From: Rhizobium grahamii
Lineage (GTDB): Bacteria; Pseudomonadota; Alphaproteobacteria; Rhizobiales; Rhizobiaceae
Length of the DNA stretch: 64,000 bases
NCBI RefSeq assembly: GCF_009498215.1
Contig: NZ_CP043499.1
Location: forward strand, 1,748,001-1,812,000
Reading direction: 5' to 3'
The stretch's first letter is position 1, and every line of letters starts with the position of its first letter. Positions 27,425-37,016 of this stretch are shown here, piece by piece. Both the position numbers and the translations under genes were made by a program. The notes below the pieces were generated by a model, which saw nothing but the letters and a program-made list of their open reading frames with translations, was not told the origin of the DNA and searched no databases.

Positions 27425-29314
27425 ATGAAGACCTCAATTGCGACGGTAACCTTGAGCGGCGAGCTTCCGGAGAAGCTGGAGGCGATTGCCCGGGCGGGCT
27501 TCGACGGCGTCGAGATATTCGAGAACGACTTTCTAGCCTTTGACGGCAGTCCGGCCGACGTCGGCAGGATGGTGCGCGATCTCGGAATGCAGATCACGCT
27601 GTTCCAGCCCTTCCGCGATTTCGAAGGCATGCCGGAGCCGCTGCGCTCGCGAACCTTCGATCGCGCCGAGCGCAAGTTTGATGTCATGCAAGAGCTCGGA
27701 ACGGACCTCGTCCTCGTTTGCTCGAATGTCTCGCCGGCAGCACTCGGTGGCATCGACCGCGCGGTCGCGGACTTCCACGAGCTGGGTGAACGTGCGGCAA
27801 AGCGGGGGCTGAGAGTGGGCTACGAAGCCTTGGCGTGGGGGCGATATATCAATGACCACCGCGATGCCTGGGAAATAGTTCGCCGCGCCAACCATCCGAA
27901 CGTCGGGCTCATTCTCGACAGCTTTCATTCGCTGTCCCGCAAGATCGAGGTCGATTCCATCCGCTCCATACCGAAGGACAAGATCTTCATCGTCCAGCTC
28001 GCGGATGCGCCGCTGATCGACATGGACCTGCTCTACTGGAGCCGTCATTTCCGCAATATGCCCGGTGAAGGCGATCTTCCCGTTACCGCTTTCACCGAGG
28101 CGGTCGCGTCCACCGGATATGACGGCTACTTCTCGCTTGAGATATTCAACGATCAGTTTCGAGGCGGCTCAACGCGCGCGGTCGCTGCCGACGGCCATCG
28201 CTCGCTGATCTACCTTGCTGACCAGGTGCGCGCGAAGACGCAAACCCTGATCGGAGCGGCCATGCCCAAGCGCGCGGTCGTCACCGGTGTCGGGTTCGTG
28301 GAATTCGCGACAGATGAGGATGAGGCCGGCGATCTGATCGCTCTGCTCAAAACGCTCGGTTTCCGGCTTGCCGCCAAACACCGTTCCAAGAAGGTCAGCC
28401 TGTTCCAGCAAGGGGAGATCAAAATCCTCGTCAACGTCGAGCCGACGGGCTTTGCAAATGCCGCCTATGCTGTCCATGGAACATTCGCCTACGCTCTGGC
28501 GCTTGTCGTCGATGATGCAGCGGCTGCCTATCAGCGTGCACTTGCACTTGATGCAGAGCCGTTTTCCCAACCGGTCGCCGAGGGTGAACTCGAGTTGCCT
28601 GCCATCCGTGGCGTGGGCGGTGGAGTGATCTATCTCATAGACGACAAGAGCGCGCTCGGGCGCTTTTCCGATATCGACTTCGAGCCGGTTACGGATAGCG
28701 ATGACAATGGTGATGCTGGCCTGCTGCACGTCGACCACGTGGCCCAGACGGTCGCGTTCGACGAGATGCTGACCTGGCTTCTGTTCTATACCTCTATCTT
28801 CGAAGCGGCGAAGACGCCGATGGTTGATATCATCGATCCGGGCGGTGTCGTGCGCAGTCAGGTCGTGGAAAGCGATAACGGCGCCCTGCGTATCACCATG
28901 AACGGCGCTGAAAATCGGCGTACGCTCGCGGGGCATTTCATCGCCGAGAAGTTCGGTTCCGGGATTCAGCACCTCGCCTTCGCGACCGATGATATTTTCG
29001 CGACCGCCCGGTCGCTGCGCGCCCAAGGCTTCAGGTCTCTCCACATATCGCCGAACTACTACGACGACATCGAAGCGCGGTTTGGCTTGGATCCGGATCT
29101 GACGGATCGGCTTAGGGCAGAGAATATCCTTTATGATCGGGATGACGGCGGCGAGTATTTTCAGCTCTACAGCGGAACCTATGGCGAAGGCTTCTTCTTC
29201 GAAGTTGTCGAGCGTCGCGGTTATCGCGGCTACGGCGCTCCAAACGCGATTTTCCGTATCGCCGCCCTGAAAAAACAGATGCGCCCTGACGGCGTGCCGA
29301 AGGATGCCGGATAG
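27425..29314 (+). CDS. quiC: 3-Dehydroshikimate dehydratase with C-terminal HPPD-like domain (QuiC type)
   Basis: Two-domain protein of 629 residues. The N-terminal TIM barrel (about 1-280) dehydrates 3-dehydroshikimate to protocatechuate; its metal ligands Glu134, Asp165, Gln191 and Glu239 fall where they do in Pseudomonas QuiC1. The C-terminal half (about 285-600) is a vicinal-oxygen-chelate fold like 4-hydroxyphenylpyruvate dioxygenase, with His in HVDHVAQ, His in GIQHLAF and Glu in EYFQLYSG. The ATG at 27425 is preferred to a TTG at 27419 by its GAGAAAGG spacing. Divergent from the AroQ/AroE importer operon, which would supply its substrate. Confidence 0.92.
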   Translation: MKTSIATVTLSGELPEKLEAIARAGFDGVEIFENDFLAFDGSPADVGRMVRDLGMQITLFQPFRDFEGMPEPLRSRTFDRAERKFDVMQELGTDLVLVCSNVSPAALGGIDRAVADFHELGERAAKRGLRVGYEALAWGRYINDHRDAWEIVRRANHPNVGLILDSFHSLSRKIEVDSIRSIPKDKIFIVQLADAPLIDMDLLYWSRHFRNMPGEGDLPVTAFTEAVASTGYDGYFSLEIFNDQFRGGSTRAVAADGHRSLIYLADQVRAKTQTLIGAAMPKRAVVTGVGFVEFATDEDEAGDLIALLKTLGFRLAAKHRSKKVSLFQQGEIKILVNVEPTGFANAAYAVHGTFAYALALVVDDAAAAYQRALALDAEPFSQPVAEGELELPAIRGVGGGVIYLIDDKSALGRFSDIDFEPVTDSDDNGDAGLLHVDHVAQTVAFDEMLTWLLFYTSIFEAAKTPMVDIIDPGGVVRSQVVESDNGALRITMNGAENRRTLAGHFIAEKFGSGIQHLAFATDDIFATARSLRAQGFRSLHISPNYYDDIEARFGLDPDLTDRLRAENILYDRDDGGEYFQLYSGTYGEGFFFEVVERRGYRGYGAPNAIFRIAALKKQMRPDGVPKDAG

Positions 29315-29399
29315 ACCACAGCCAGTGGGTGACATCGTCATCCGCTGTCTAGTGCCGACAATCTGAAAGGCCCGAAAACGCTCGCCTGCTAAATCCGGC

Positions 29400-29427
29400 T
29401 TGACAAATGTTATCGATAACATAGTCT
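29400..29427 (+). promoter_or_regulatory. Promoter with perfect GntR/IdnR operator
   Basis: TTGACA (29400-29405), 16-base spacer and TAGTCT (29422-29427) enclose the perfect 16-bp palindrome ATGTTATCGATAACAT (29407-29422). This matches the E. coli GntR/IdnR box form ATGTTA-N4-TAACAT. It lies 28 bases before the importer operon start. Confidence 0.75.
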
Positions 29428-29450
29428 CCGGATAGCTGATGGAGGAGAGC

Positions 29451-30950
29451 ATGGGCGAAAGGCGGGTTCTGTTGGAATTCCGGGGCGTGTCGAAGGATTT
29501 CGGCGGTACGAAGGCGCTCACGGACGTGAGTCTGAATCTTCAGCGCGGTGAAATCCTGGCGCTCCTCGGGGAAAACGGCGCGGGGAAGTCCACCCTCATC
29601 AAGACCTTGGCCGGCATATACAAGCCTGACGGAGGGGAGATCCTTCTGAGAGGCCAGCCGTACAATCATCGGCCTCCGAAGCCGAATGAGCGGCAGCCCG
29701 TAGCGTTTATTCATCAGGATCTCGGCCTCATCGAGTGGATGACGGTTGGCGAGAACGTCGGATTGGCTCAGGGCTTTTCGCGGCGCGGCGGGCTGATCGA
29801 TTGGGCGGCAACGGAGCGTCGTACGGCGGAAGCCTTGAAACTGGTTGGCTGCGATTTTGACCCGTCGACACGGGTCCAGAGCCTTACACGCACCGAGAAA
29901 TCCCTTGTCGCGATCGCCAGAGCTCTCGCCGTCGAGGCCGATATCCTGGTGCTGGACGAGCCCACGGCAAGCCTCCCGGCCGATGAAGTCGAACGGCTGT
30001 TCGCAGCCATCCGCCCACTGAAGGAACGCGGCGTGGCGATGATCTACGTCTCGCATCGTCTGGACGAAATCTTTCGGATCGCGGATCGGGTCGCGGTCTT
30101 GCGCGATGGAAGGCTGGTGGGCCAGACCGCCGTGAGCGATACGAACTCGGACGAGCTCATTCGGATGATCGTCGGCCGAAAGGCCGATCAGCTTTTTGCC
30201 AAGGCTGAGAGCACGCCCGGTCGAACGCTGGTGTCGGTAGACTCTCTGATCTGCGAGGGCGCAGGGCCGATCTCCTTCGAGATGCGCGAGGGCGAGCTTC
30301 TCGGTCTGGTCGGCTTGCGCGGCGCAGGTCAGGAACTGGTCGGTCGCGCGCTGTTCGGCTGTGTGCCATCCGAAGGGCGGGTTGAGGTTCGCGGAGTAGC
30401 GCCGGACCTTTCGAGCCCAGTCAAAGCCATTGCATCTGGGATCGGCCTCATCGCACGCGACCGCACGGAGGAATCCGTCGCCATGTCGTTGTCGATCCGA
30501 GAAAACACCTTCATGAATCCGGGTGCGTCTGGCAGGCGTCTTTTCAAATTCCTCTCGCCGTCGAACGAAGCGCGACAAACGGCCGAGATCGGTGAGAAAG
30601 TCGGGTTGCGGCCGAACGACCAGTCCCTCGCCATCGAAGCGCTCTCGGGCGGCAATCAGCAGAAGGTCGTGGTCGGCCGGTGGCTCGCGACCGGACGAAA
30701 GCTCCTGATCGCCGAAGACCCGACCGCAGGCGTCGATGTCGGCGCCAAGGCGGACATCTATCGGCTGATTGCCGCAGCTGTCGAAGCGGGGCTCGCAGTT
30801 CTGGTGATCTCAACCGATTTTGAGGAGATCGCGCATATCTGCCATCGCGCGCTCGTATTTTCGCGCGGACAGATCGTTCGCGAACTCTCCGGCGCCAGCC
30901 TGACAACGTCCGCAGTGATCGCTGCGGCCTCCGCCTCCGAAGCGGCCTGA
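29451..30950 (+). CDS. Ribose-type ABC importer ATPase (two-domain)
   Basis: RbsA/XylG-type ATPase with two nucleotide-binding domains, 499 residues. The first has Walker A GENGAGKST and VLDEPTASLP. The second has the usual degenerate Walker A (GLRGAGQE) but a clear LSGGNQQK signature and AEDPTAGVDVGAK. The ATG at 29451 is chosen because GGAGGAG ends just before it; the ATG at 29439 overlaps that site. First gene of a three-gene importer operon controlled by the GntR-type operator, so the cargo is probably gluconate, idonate or a keto acid (inference). Confidence 0.92.
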   Translation: MGERRVLLEFRGVSKDFGGTKALTDVSLNLQRGEILALLGENGAGKSTLIKTLAGIYKPDGGEILLRGQPYNHRPPKPNERQPVAFIHQDLGLIEWMTVGENVGLAQGFSRRGGLIDWAATERRTAEALKLVGCDFDPSTRVQSLTRTEKSLVAIARALAVEADILVLDEPTASLPADEVERLFAAIRPLKERGVAMIYVSHRLDEIFRIADRVAVLRDGRLVGQTAVSDTNSDELIRMIVGRKADQLFAKAESTPGRTLVSVDSLICEGAGPISFEMREGELLGLVGLRGAGQELVGRALFGCVPSEGRVEVRGVAPDLSSPVKAIASGIGLIARDRTEESVAMSLSIRENTFMNPGASGRRLFKFLSPSNEARQTAEIGEKVGLRPNDQSLAIEALSGGNQQKVVVGRWLATGRKLLIAEDPTAGVDVGAKADIYRLIAAAVEAGLAVLVISTDFEEIAHICHRALVFSRGQIVRELSGASLTTSAVIAAASASEAA

Positions 30951-30964
30951 CATAGGGGATATCA

Positions 30965-32029
30965 ATGCAATCCATCCAATCAAATGCGCTCGAACCCACG
31001 AAGGTCGATCTCAAGGGGCTGAGTAAGACGGCGAGAATTCAGCGCCTTTTGCCGGTCTACGGATTGGTGATCCTGACGGCATTGCTGATCGTTCTCTTCT
31101 CTGTTCTGCTGCCCGATACGTTTCCGACGGTCTTGAACGTGCGGTCGATAATCGCGAACAAGACGATCATCGCCATCCTTTCGCTTGCCGCCATGATACC
31201 GATGGCCTGCGGCCGCATCGACCTCACGATCGGCTACGGCATCGTGCTCTGGCACATCCTCGCAATCAGTCTCCAGACCATGTTCGGTCTGCCCTGGCCA
31301 GTTGCCGTGTTGATCGTGCTTATGCTTGGTGCCGCAGTTGGCCTGCTCAACGGCTTGCTGGTTGAGGTTGCGAAGATCGACAGTTTTATCGCCACGCTGG
31401 GCACTGGAACGGTCATCTATGCCATCGCGCTCTGGCACACCGGAGGGCGCCAGATGATCGGTGTCCTGCCTGATGGCTTCTATGCATTGAATGGTACGAT
31501 GCTTTTTGGCCTTCCGATCACGGGCTATTACGTCCTCGTGCTCGCACTCGTCATGTGGGTGGTTCTCGAATACCTGCCCATCGGTCGCTACATCTATGCG
31601 ATCGGGGCGAGCCCGAAAGCTGCGGCTCTGAATGGCATCCCGGTGCGCCACTATGTGATCGGCGCGTTTATCGCCTCGGGAACACTCTCGGCGGTCGCCG
31701 GCGTTCTGCTTGCCTCGCGCCTGCGGATCGGTCAGGCAAGCGTGGGGCTGGAGTACCTGCTGCCTGCCCTGGTCGGCGCGTTCCTCGGTTCGACGACAAT
31801 CAAGCCCGGCCGCGTCAATGTTTGGGGAACGATGATCGGGGTCATCATCCTCGCTGTCGGCATCGCCGGTATCCAGCAGTTCGGCGGTTCGTTCTTTGTC
31901 GAGCCGCTCTTCAACGGCGTGACCCTGCTCGTGGCCATCGGCATCGCCGGATATGCGCAACGACGCCGCAGCGTGGCGGGATTGCTGCGTCCAAGGTCCG
32001 AGCAACCTGCCGAAACCAAGCAGAAATAG
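30965..32029 (+). CDS. Ribose-type ABC importer permease
   Basis: RbsC-type membrane permease, 354 residues, with about eight to ten hydrophobic spans and the family signature GKIDLSIG-like segment (here GRIDLTIGYG) and GxLNGLLV. Fifteen bases after the ATPase gene. A single permease gene is normal for this importer class, which uses a homodimer. Confidence 0.92.
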   Translation: MQSIQSNALEPTKVDLKGLSKTARIQRLLPVYGLVILTALLIVLFSVLLPDTFPTVLNVRSIIANKTIIAILSLAAMIPMACGRIDLTIGYGIVLWHILAISLQTMFGLPWPVAVLIVLMLGAAVGLLNGLLVEVAKIDSFIATLGTGTVIYAIALWHTGGRQMIGVLPDGFYALNGTMLFGLPITGYYVLVLALVMWVVLEYLPIGRYIYAIGASPKAAALNGIPVRHYVIGAFIASGTLSAVAGVLLASRLRIGQASVGLEYLLPALVGAFLGSTTIKPGRVNVWGTMIGVIILAVGIAGIQQFGGSFFVEPLFNGVTLLVAIGIAGYAQRRRSVAGLLRPRSEQPAETKQK

Positions 32030-32066
32030 TCAATTCCAGCTTCACAGCTCATGGGAGGAGAAAAAC

Positions 32067-33164
32067 GTGAAACGCAGGCATTTCTTGAACACAACTGTAG
32101 CTGTCGTCACCTTGATGATCGCAGGTCCGGCATTCGCCGATGCCATGGCGGATGCAAAGGCGGTCGTCGAGAAGTATGCGACCAAGGTCGACAAGTGGGA
32201 TGGCCCGACCACCGGTCCAAAGGCCGCTGAGACAAAGAAGATCGTTGTCGTGGCCGCGGACATGAAGAACGGTGGCATTCTCGGGGTGGCGAATGCGGTC
32301 CAGGAGGCCGCTGCAGCTATCGGATGGACGGTGACGGTTCTTGATAGCGCCGGATCGATCGAAGGGCGTACTGCCGCGTTCAGCCAGGCGCTGACCTTGA
32401 AGCCGGATGGGATCATCATCGCAGGCTTTGACGCCGTCGAGCAGAAGCCCTCGATGGAGCAGGCAAAGAAAGACAATATCCCGATGGTCTCCTGGCATGC
32501 CGCCCCGGCGGTCGGCCCGGTGCCTGACGTCGGCGTCTTCGCCAACGTCACGACCGACGCGATGGAAGTCTCAAAATCTGCCGCGGACTACGCCTATGTC
32601 GACGCGGGCGGCAAGCCCGGCGTGATCATCTTCACCGACTCCACCTACTCGATCGCAATTGCCAAGGCCGATCGCATGAAGGAGGAGATCGAGAAGCTGG
32701 GTGGAACGGTTCTCGAATACGTCGACACGCCGATCGCCGAGACATCCCAGCGTATGCCGCAGCTGACGACGACGCTTCTCCAGAAGTACGGTCAGAAATG
32801 GACGCACTCGCTCGCAATCAACGACATCTACTTCGACTTCATGGGACCGTCGCTGTCCGCGGCCGGGATTGCCGGTGACGGCGCTCCGAAGAGCGTTGCC
32901 GCCGGCGATGGCTCCGAAGGCGCCTATCAGCGAATTCGGGCGAAGCAGTATCAGGCAGTGACCGTCGCTGAGCCGCTGAGCCTCCAGGGCTGGCAGTTGG
33001 TCGACGAACTCAACCGTGCTTTCGCTGGGGAGAAGTGGTCGGGTTATGTATCGCCGTTGCATGTGGTAACCGCAAGCAATGTCGAGTTCGACGGTGGTCC
33101 GAAGAATACGTTCGATCCTGATAACGGCTATCGCGACGCCTACAAGAAAATCTGGGGCAAATAG
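32067..33164 (+). CDS. Ribose-type periplasmic binding protein
   Basis: Periplasmic-binding-protein family 4 (RbsB-like), 365 residues. Signal peptide of about 24 residues ending PAFA. The start is GTG at 32067, six bases after GGGAGGAG; the longer frame to 31953 overlaps the permease. The two Rossmann-like lobes are recognisable by IVVVAADMKNGG and DGIIIAGFDAV. Ligand unknown; context suggests a sugar acid. Confidence 0.9.
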   Translation: MKRRHFLNTTVAVVTLMIAGPAFADAMADAKAVVEKYATKVDKWDGPTTGPKAAETKKIVVVAADMKNGGILGVANAVQEAAAAIGWTVTVLDSAGSIEGRTAAFSQALTLKPDGIIIAGFDAVEQKPSMEQAKKDNIPMVSWHAAPAVGPVPDVGVFANVTTDAMEVSKSAADYAYVDAGGKPGVIIFTDSTYSIAIAKADRMKEEIEKLGGTVLEYVDTPIAETSQRMPQLTTTLLQKYGQKWTHSLAINDIYFDFMGPSLSAAGIAGDGAPKSVAAGDGSEGAYQRIRAKQYQAVTVAEPLSLQGWQLVDELNRAFAGEKWSGYVSPLHVVTASNVEFDGGPKNTFDPDNGYRDAYKKIWGK

Positions 33165-33175
33165 TCTCCCGACGT

Positions 33176-33208
33176 AAAAGAGGCGCGGTCTCGATGAGAT
33201 CGCGCCTC
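33176..33208. terminator. Bidirectional terminator between convergent genes
   Basis: A 13-bp stem (33180-33192 with 33196-33208, one G-U pair) and 3-base loop. On the minus strand it is followed by TTTT (33176-33179), giving a good terminator for the lactonase gene. It also ends the importer operon. Confidence 0.8.
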
Positions 33209-33227
33209 TCGCCATCCCGGTACGGGA

Positions 33228-34112
33228 TCAACCCCGTCGATTGAGTGCGATCGAGTAGATACTGGTCGATGCTGTAATGAACAGCACGTGTTTATGCCGG
33301 CCGCCGAAGCAGACGTTTGAAACGGTCTGCGGCACGAGAATCTTTCCGAGCAGGCGGCCGTCAGGCGCAAGGCAGTGAACCCCATCGCCTGCCGAAGACC
33401 AGAGATTGCCGTCACTGTCGACGCGCATCCCGTCCGCAGCGCCCGGCGTGATCGAGTGGAACACGCCTCCTCCCGTCAGCTGTCCATCCGGTCCCACATC
33501 GAAGACACGGATATGACGCGGATCTTCTGTGAAGATCCTTCCGGTATCCGCCACATAAAGCCGCTTCTCGTCGGGGCTGAACGCGAGACCATTCGGGCAG
33601 TTGAAGTCCGTCAGCACGGCCTCTATTCGCCCGCTGGGATCTACGCGATAGACGTTGCAGGGTAGCTCCTGCTCAGCCTTCTCGCCTTCGTAGTCCATGG
33701 AGATCCCATAATGGGGATCGGAAAACCAGATGGCTCCGTCGGATGCCACGATGACATCGTTCGGCGAGTTCAGGCGTCTGCCCTGATAGCTGTCGGCGAT
33801 GACCGTTATCGATCCATCCATCTCGGTCCGCGTGACACGCCGGCCGCCGTGCTCGCACGTGATGAGGCGACCTTGCCGATCTCGCGTATTGCCGTTCGCG
33901 AAATTGGAGGGAGAGCGAAATACGCTCGTCCCCACCTCGGGAATCCAACGGTGCATGCGGTTGTTGGGAATGTCCGAGAAGACAAGGCAATTCAGATCGC
34001 CAAACCAAACAGGCCCCTCGACCCAATCGAACCCCGATGCAATCTCTTTCAATGGCGCGTTGCCGAGCACGAACGTGTTGAAGATGGGATCAACAGCCTC
34101 AAAGAATGTCAC
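33228..34112 (-). CDS. SMP-30/gluconolactonase-family lactonase
   Basis: Beta-propeller lactonase, 294 residues, about the usual length. Family motifs: Glu ligand in WVEGPVWFGD, NSPNDVIVASDGAIWFSDPHYG, and CPNGLAFSPDEKRLYVADT with its Asn and Asp ligands. Likely hydrolyses an aldonolactone such as glucono- or idono-lactone before the dehydrogenases next to it. Only loosely similar to the lactonase at 13385, so not a local duplicate. Convergent with the importer operon. Confidence 0.88.
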   Translation of the reverse strand: MTFFEAVDPIFNTFVLGNAPLKEIASGFDWVEGPVWFGDLNCLVFSDIPNNRMHRWIPEVGTSVFRSPSNFANGNTRDRQGRLITCEHGGRRVTRTEMDGSITVIADSYQGRRLNSPNDVIVASDGAIWFSDPHYGISMDYEGEKAEQELPCNVYRVDPSGRIEAVLTDFNCPNGLAFSPDEKRLYVADTGRIFTEDPRHIRVFDVGPDGQLTGGGVFHSITPGAADGMRVDSDGNLWSSAGDGVHCLAPDGRLLGKILVPQTVSNVCFGGRHKHVLFITASTSIYSIALNRRG

Positions 34113-34188
34113 CTAAAATCTCCCATTGGTCTAGTTTCATCCAATTCAAATTCTCCTCCCGGAACCGAAGGTTCTGGTGTGACGATCG

Positions 34189-35220
34189 CTAGGAAAAGTC
34201 GATGTGAACCTTCATGGCCTTCGTCCGGTCCGACGCGGTTTGGAAGGCCGCCAAGGTCTCGTTCAGGCCTAGCGTGTGCGTCATGAGAGGCTTGACGTCG
34301 ATCAGCCCCTTCCGCATCAGATCGACACCGATCGCAAACTCCTCATGGAAGCGGAACGAGCCGCGGAGCTCGAGTTCCTTGGCAGTAATTGCCCCCATCG
34401 GAAGGCTCATGTCTCCGCCCAGCCCAAGCTGAACGATGATGCCGCGGGGCCGCAGCGCCGCGATGCCAGCCGTCAGCGCTGCTGCTGCTCCCGAGCATTC
34501 GTAGAGCACGTCGAACGTTCCCTTGTCGGCGGAGTACTCGCCCAAGGCATCCGGCGTTTCAGCCGAGTTGATGACGCGGTCGGCTCCGACGGTCTTGGCG
34601 ATCGACAGCGTAAATGATGAAAGGTCGACGGCGACAATCTCGGCTGCGCCTGCGCGCCGCGCACATAAGATCGCCAGCGCCCCGATGGGGCCGCAGCCAG
34701 TCACTAGGACGCGCTTTCCCACCAGGCTGCCGGCGCGGCGTGTTGCGTGGAGTGTCACGGCCAAGGGTTCGGCCATGGCCGCCTCCGCAGCAGAGAGACC
34801 GTCCGCCGGAACGCACTGGATCGCGTCTGCGACAAGCGATTGGCGAAAGGCGCCCTGGATGTGCGGAAACGGCATTGCGCTGCCATAGAACCGCATGTTC
34901 AGGCATTGATTGTGCAGGCCGTCTTGGCAGTAACGGCATTCGCGACACGGCCTGGATGGTGAAACGGCGACCAACTGGCCAACGCTCAAGCCCGTGACAT
35001 CAGGCCCAAGCTTCTCGACGATCGCCGATACTTCATGACCGAGGATCATTGGCTGCTTGAGCCTGACGGCACCGAACCCGCCATTGTGGTAGTAGTGCAG
35101 GTCGCTGCCGCAAATGCCACCCATTGCGAGCCTCAGCTTTACCTCGCCGGGGCCGGGCTCCTCTTCAGGGCGGTCTTCTATGCGGATGTCGTGCGCCGCG
35201 TGAACGACTATCGATTTCAT
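34189..35220 (-). CDS. idnD: L-idonate 5-dehydrogenase, zinc-dependent
   Basis: Medium-chain zinc dehydrogenase, 343 residues, proposed to oxidise L-idonate to 5-keto-D-gluconate. It shares E. coli IdnD landmarks: GGICGSDLHYY with catalytic-zinc Cys37, LGHEV, the structural-zinc CRECRYCQDGLHNQC, MRFYGSAMPFPH and RGSFRFHEEF. The ATG at 35220 follows GAGGG. It lies seven bases after the 2-hydroxyacid dehydrogenase gene. Both are probably driven from the operator at 36202. Confidence 0.9.
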   Translation of the reverse strand: MKSIVVHAAHDIRIEDRPEEEPGPGEVKLRLAMGGICGSDLHYYHNGGFGAVRLKQPMILGHEVSAIVEKLGPDVTGLSVGQLVAVSPSRPCRECRYCQDGLHNQCLNMRFYGSAMPFPHIQGAFRQSLVADAIQCVPADGLSAAEAAMAEPLAVTLHATRRAGSLVGKRVLVTGCGPIGALAILCARRAGAAEIVAVDLSSFTLSIAKTVGADRVINSAETPDALGEYSADKGTFDVLYECSGAAAALTAGIAALRPRGIIVQLGLGGDMSLPMGAITAKELELRGSFRFHEEFAIGVDLMRKGLIDVKPLMTHTLGLNETLAAFQTASDRTKAMKVHIDFS

Positions 35221-35227
35221 GGTGCCC

Positions 35228-36175
35228 TCACAGAACCGGGGTTGGCAGATCCCGACCGGCGAAGTGTGCCGCCAGGTTATCGCGCACCAGCTTTCCCATC
35301 GCCTTGCGGGTTTCGATTGTCCCCGAAGCATGGTGGGGCTGCAGCAAAACGTTGTCGAGCTTCAGGAAACGCGGATTGAGCTTCGGTTCGCCTTCGAAGA
35401 CATCCAGCGCAGCCGAACCGAGCGTTCGTGTCTCAAGCGCTTCAAGCAGGGCCTCTTCATCGATGTTGGAGGCGCGCGCGATATTGATCAGCATGCCTTC
35501 ATCACCAAGTGCTGCCAGCACATCGCGTCCAACAATATGGCGCGTCGCTGCGGAAGCGGCGAGGGTTACGAAGAGGAAATCGGAGCGGGCAGCAAGGGCG
35601 ACCGGATCGGAGATAAACTCCATCCCTTCGGCGTAAGGCTTTGCCGCCGGACCGCTGTAAGCGATATCCATGTCGAACGCCTGCAGCCGTTTCGCGACCG
35701 CGAAGCCGATCCGGCCGAGGCCGAGGATACCGGCGCGTCGCCCCCAGACTCTCCGCTTCAACGGAAAGAGACCCTTCGCGGCCCAGCTTCCATCTTGCAC
35801 CCACCGCTCGGCGCTGATCATCCCGCGCGACTGGCACAGCATCATGGCCACGCCCAGATCCGCGACGTCGTTCGTCAGCACGTCAGGCGTGTTCGTGACG
35901 CGAATGCCTTTTTCCCGGCAGGCTGCCAGATCGACTGCATCATATCCGACGCCGTAAACCGAAACGATCTCGAGGTTTGGACACGCGTCGATCATCGACC
36001 GCGCCGCCCCCAACTCACCTCGCGTCGCGATCGCGCGTACCTGTGGACCTACGCTGGAAAGGAAGGCAGACTTGTCTGCGGCATCGAAATAACGGTGAAC
36101 CGTGAAAGCGGACTGAAGAGGAGCTTCATCCCATTCCGGATAAGGGCCGACCTGGAGGATATGCGGTTTTTCCAT
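35228..36175 (-). CDS. D-isomer-specific 2-hydroxyacid dehydrogenase (2-ketogluconate/hydroxypyruvate reductase-like)
   Basis: NAD(P)-dependent 2-hydroxyacid dehydrogenase, 315 residues. It has the GxGxxG loop GLGRIG, the substrate Arg segment (LINIARASNIDE) and the catalytic His in QPHHASGT. In gluconate/idonate clusters such proteins (GhrB/TkrA type) reduce 2-ketogluconate or 2,5-diketogluconate; hydroxypyruvate is the other common substrate. The start at 36175 gives MEKPHIL; AGGGAG is about eleven bases away. A GntR-type operator lies 27 bases upstream. Confidence 0.87.
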   Translation of the reverse strand: MEKPHILQVGPYPEWDEAPLQSAFTVHRYFDAADKSAFLSSVGPQVRAIATRGELGAARSMIDACPNLEIVSVYGVGYDAVDLAACREKGIRVTNTPDVLTNDVADLGVAMMLCQSRGMISAERWVQDGSWAAKGLFPLKRRVWGRRAGILGLGRIGFAVAKRLQAFDMDIAYSGPAAKPYAEGMEFISDPVALAARSDFLFVTLAASAATRHIVGRDVLAALGDEGMLINIARASNIDEEALLEALETRTLGSAALDVFEGEPKLNPRFLKLDNVLLQPHHASGTIETRKAMGKLVRDNLAAHFAGRDLPTPVL

Positions 36176-36191
36176 TGTGATGCTAACTCCC

Positions 36192-36220
36192 TTGACATCG
36201 TATGTTATCGATAACATAAA
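36192..36220 (+). promoter_or_regulatory. Promoter with perfect GntR/IdnR operator, divergent region
   Basis: TTGACA (36192-36197), 17-base spacer, CATAAA (36215-36220) for the plus-strand idnO operon, with ATGTTATCGATAACAT at 36202-36217. It is identical to the site at 29407 and is shared with the divergent 2-hydroxyacid dehydrogenase/idnD genes. Confidence 0.75.
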
Positions 36221-36260
36221 CAGGTGAATTAGACTTGTCGAGATATGGAGAGGCGGGAAA

Positions 36261-37016
36261 GTGTCGCTGGAATTATTCGATCTGACCGGCCGGCGTGCCC
36301 TCATCACCGGATCGTCTCAGGGCATTGGTCTGGCACTCGCCCAGGGGCTGGCGCGGGCGGGAGCTAAGGTCGTTCTGAACGGGCGCGACCCGGAAAAGCT
36401 GGACGCGGCAGCAGCGACGATCGACGGTGCGGACACGTTGCAGTTCGACGTCACGAACCACGCAGCCGCTCGGCAAGCGATCGACGAGTTCGAGGCGAAG
36501 AGCGGTCCTATCGACATTCTCGTGAACAATGCAGGCATGCAGCATCGGACGCCGCTTGAGGACTTTCCCGCGGATGCTTTCGAACGGTTGCTGCGGACGA
36601 ATATCTCGTCGGTCTTCAACGTCGGGCAGGCGGTTGCCCGCCACATGATCGCCCGGGGTGCCGGGAAGATCATCAATATCGCGAGCGTACAGACCGCGCT
36701 GGCGCGTCCGGGCATTGCCCCCTATACCGCAACAAAAGGCGCCGTCGGAAACCTGACCAAGGGAATGGCGACCGACTGGGCAAAGTATGGTCTGCAGTGC
36801 AATGCCATCGCACCCGGTTATTTCGATACGCCGCTGAACACTGCGCTCGTTGCCGACGAGGCCTTCTCTGCCTGGCTTGAGAAGCGGACGCCCGCCGGTC
36901 GCTGGGGGCATGTCGATGAACTTGTCGGTGCCTGCGTCTTTCTCGCTTCGGCAGCTTCCTCTTTCGTGAACGGGCACATTCTCTATGTCGATGGCGGCAT
37001 CACGGCTTCGCTCTGA
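36261..37016 (+). CDS. idnO: Gluconate 5-dehydrogenase (5-keto-D-gluconate reductase)
   Basis: Classical SDR, 251 residues, that interconverts 5-keto-D-gluconate and D-gluconate. TGSSQGIG cofactor loop at about 16-23, NNAGMQHRTPLEDF (a typical IdnO/GNO stretch), catalytic Ser in IASVQT and Tyr/Lys in YTATK. The start is GTG after GAGAGGCGGG. First gene of a run idnO-gntK-dehydrogenase-small protein on the plus strand. Confidence 0.9.
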   Translation: MSLELFDLTGRRALITGSSQGIGLALAQGLARAGAKVVLNGRDPEKLDAAAATIDGADTLQFDVTNHAAARQAIDEFEAKSGPIDILVNNAGMQHRTPLEDFPADAFERLLRTNISSVFNVGQAVARHMIARGAGKIINIASVQTALARPGIAPYTATKGAVGNLTKGMATDWAKYGLQCNAIAPGYFDTPLNTALVADEAFSAWLEKRTPAGRWGHVDELVGACVFLASAASSFVNGHILYVDGGITASL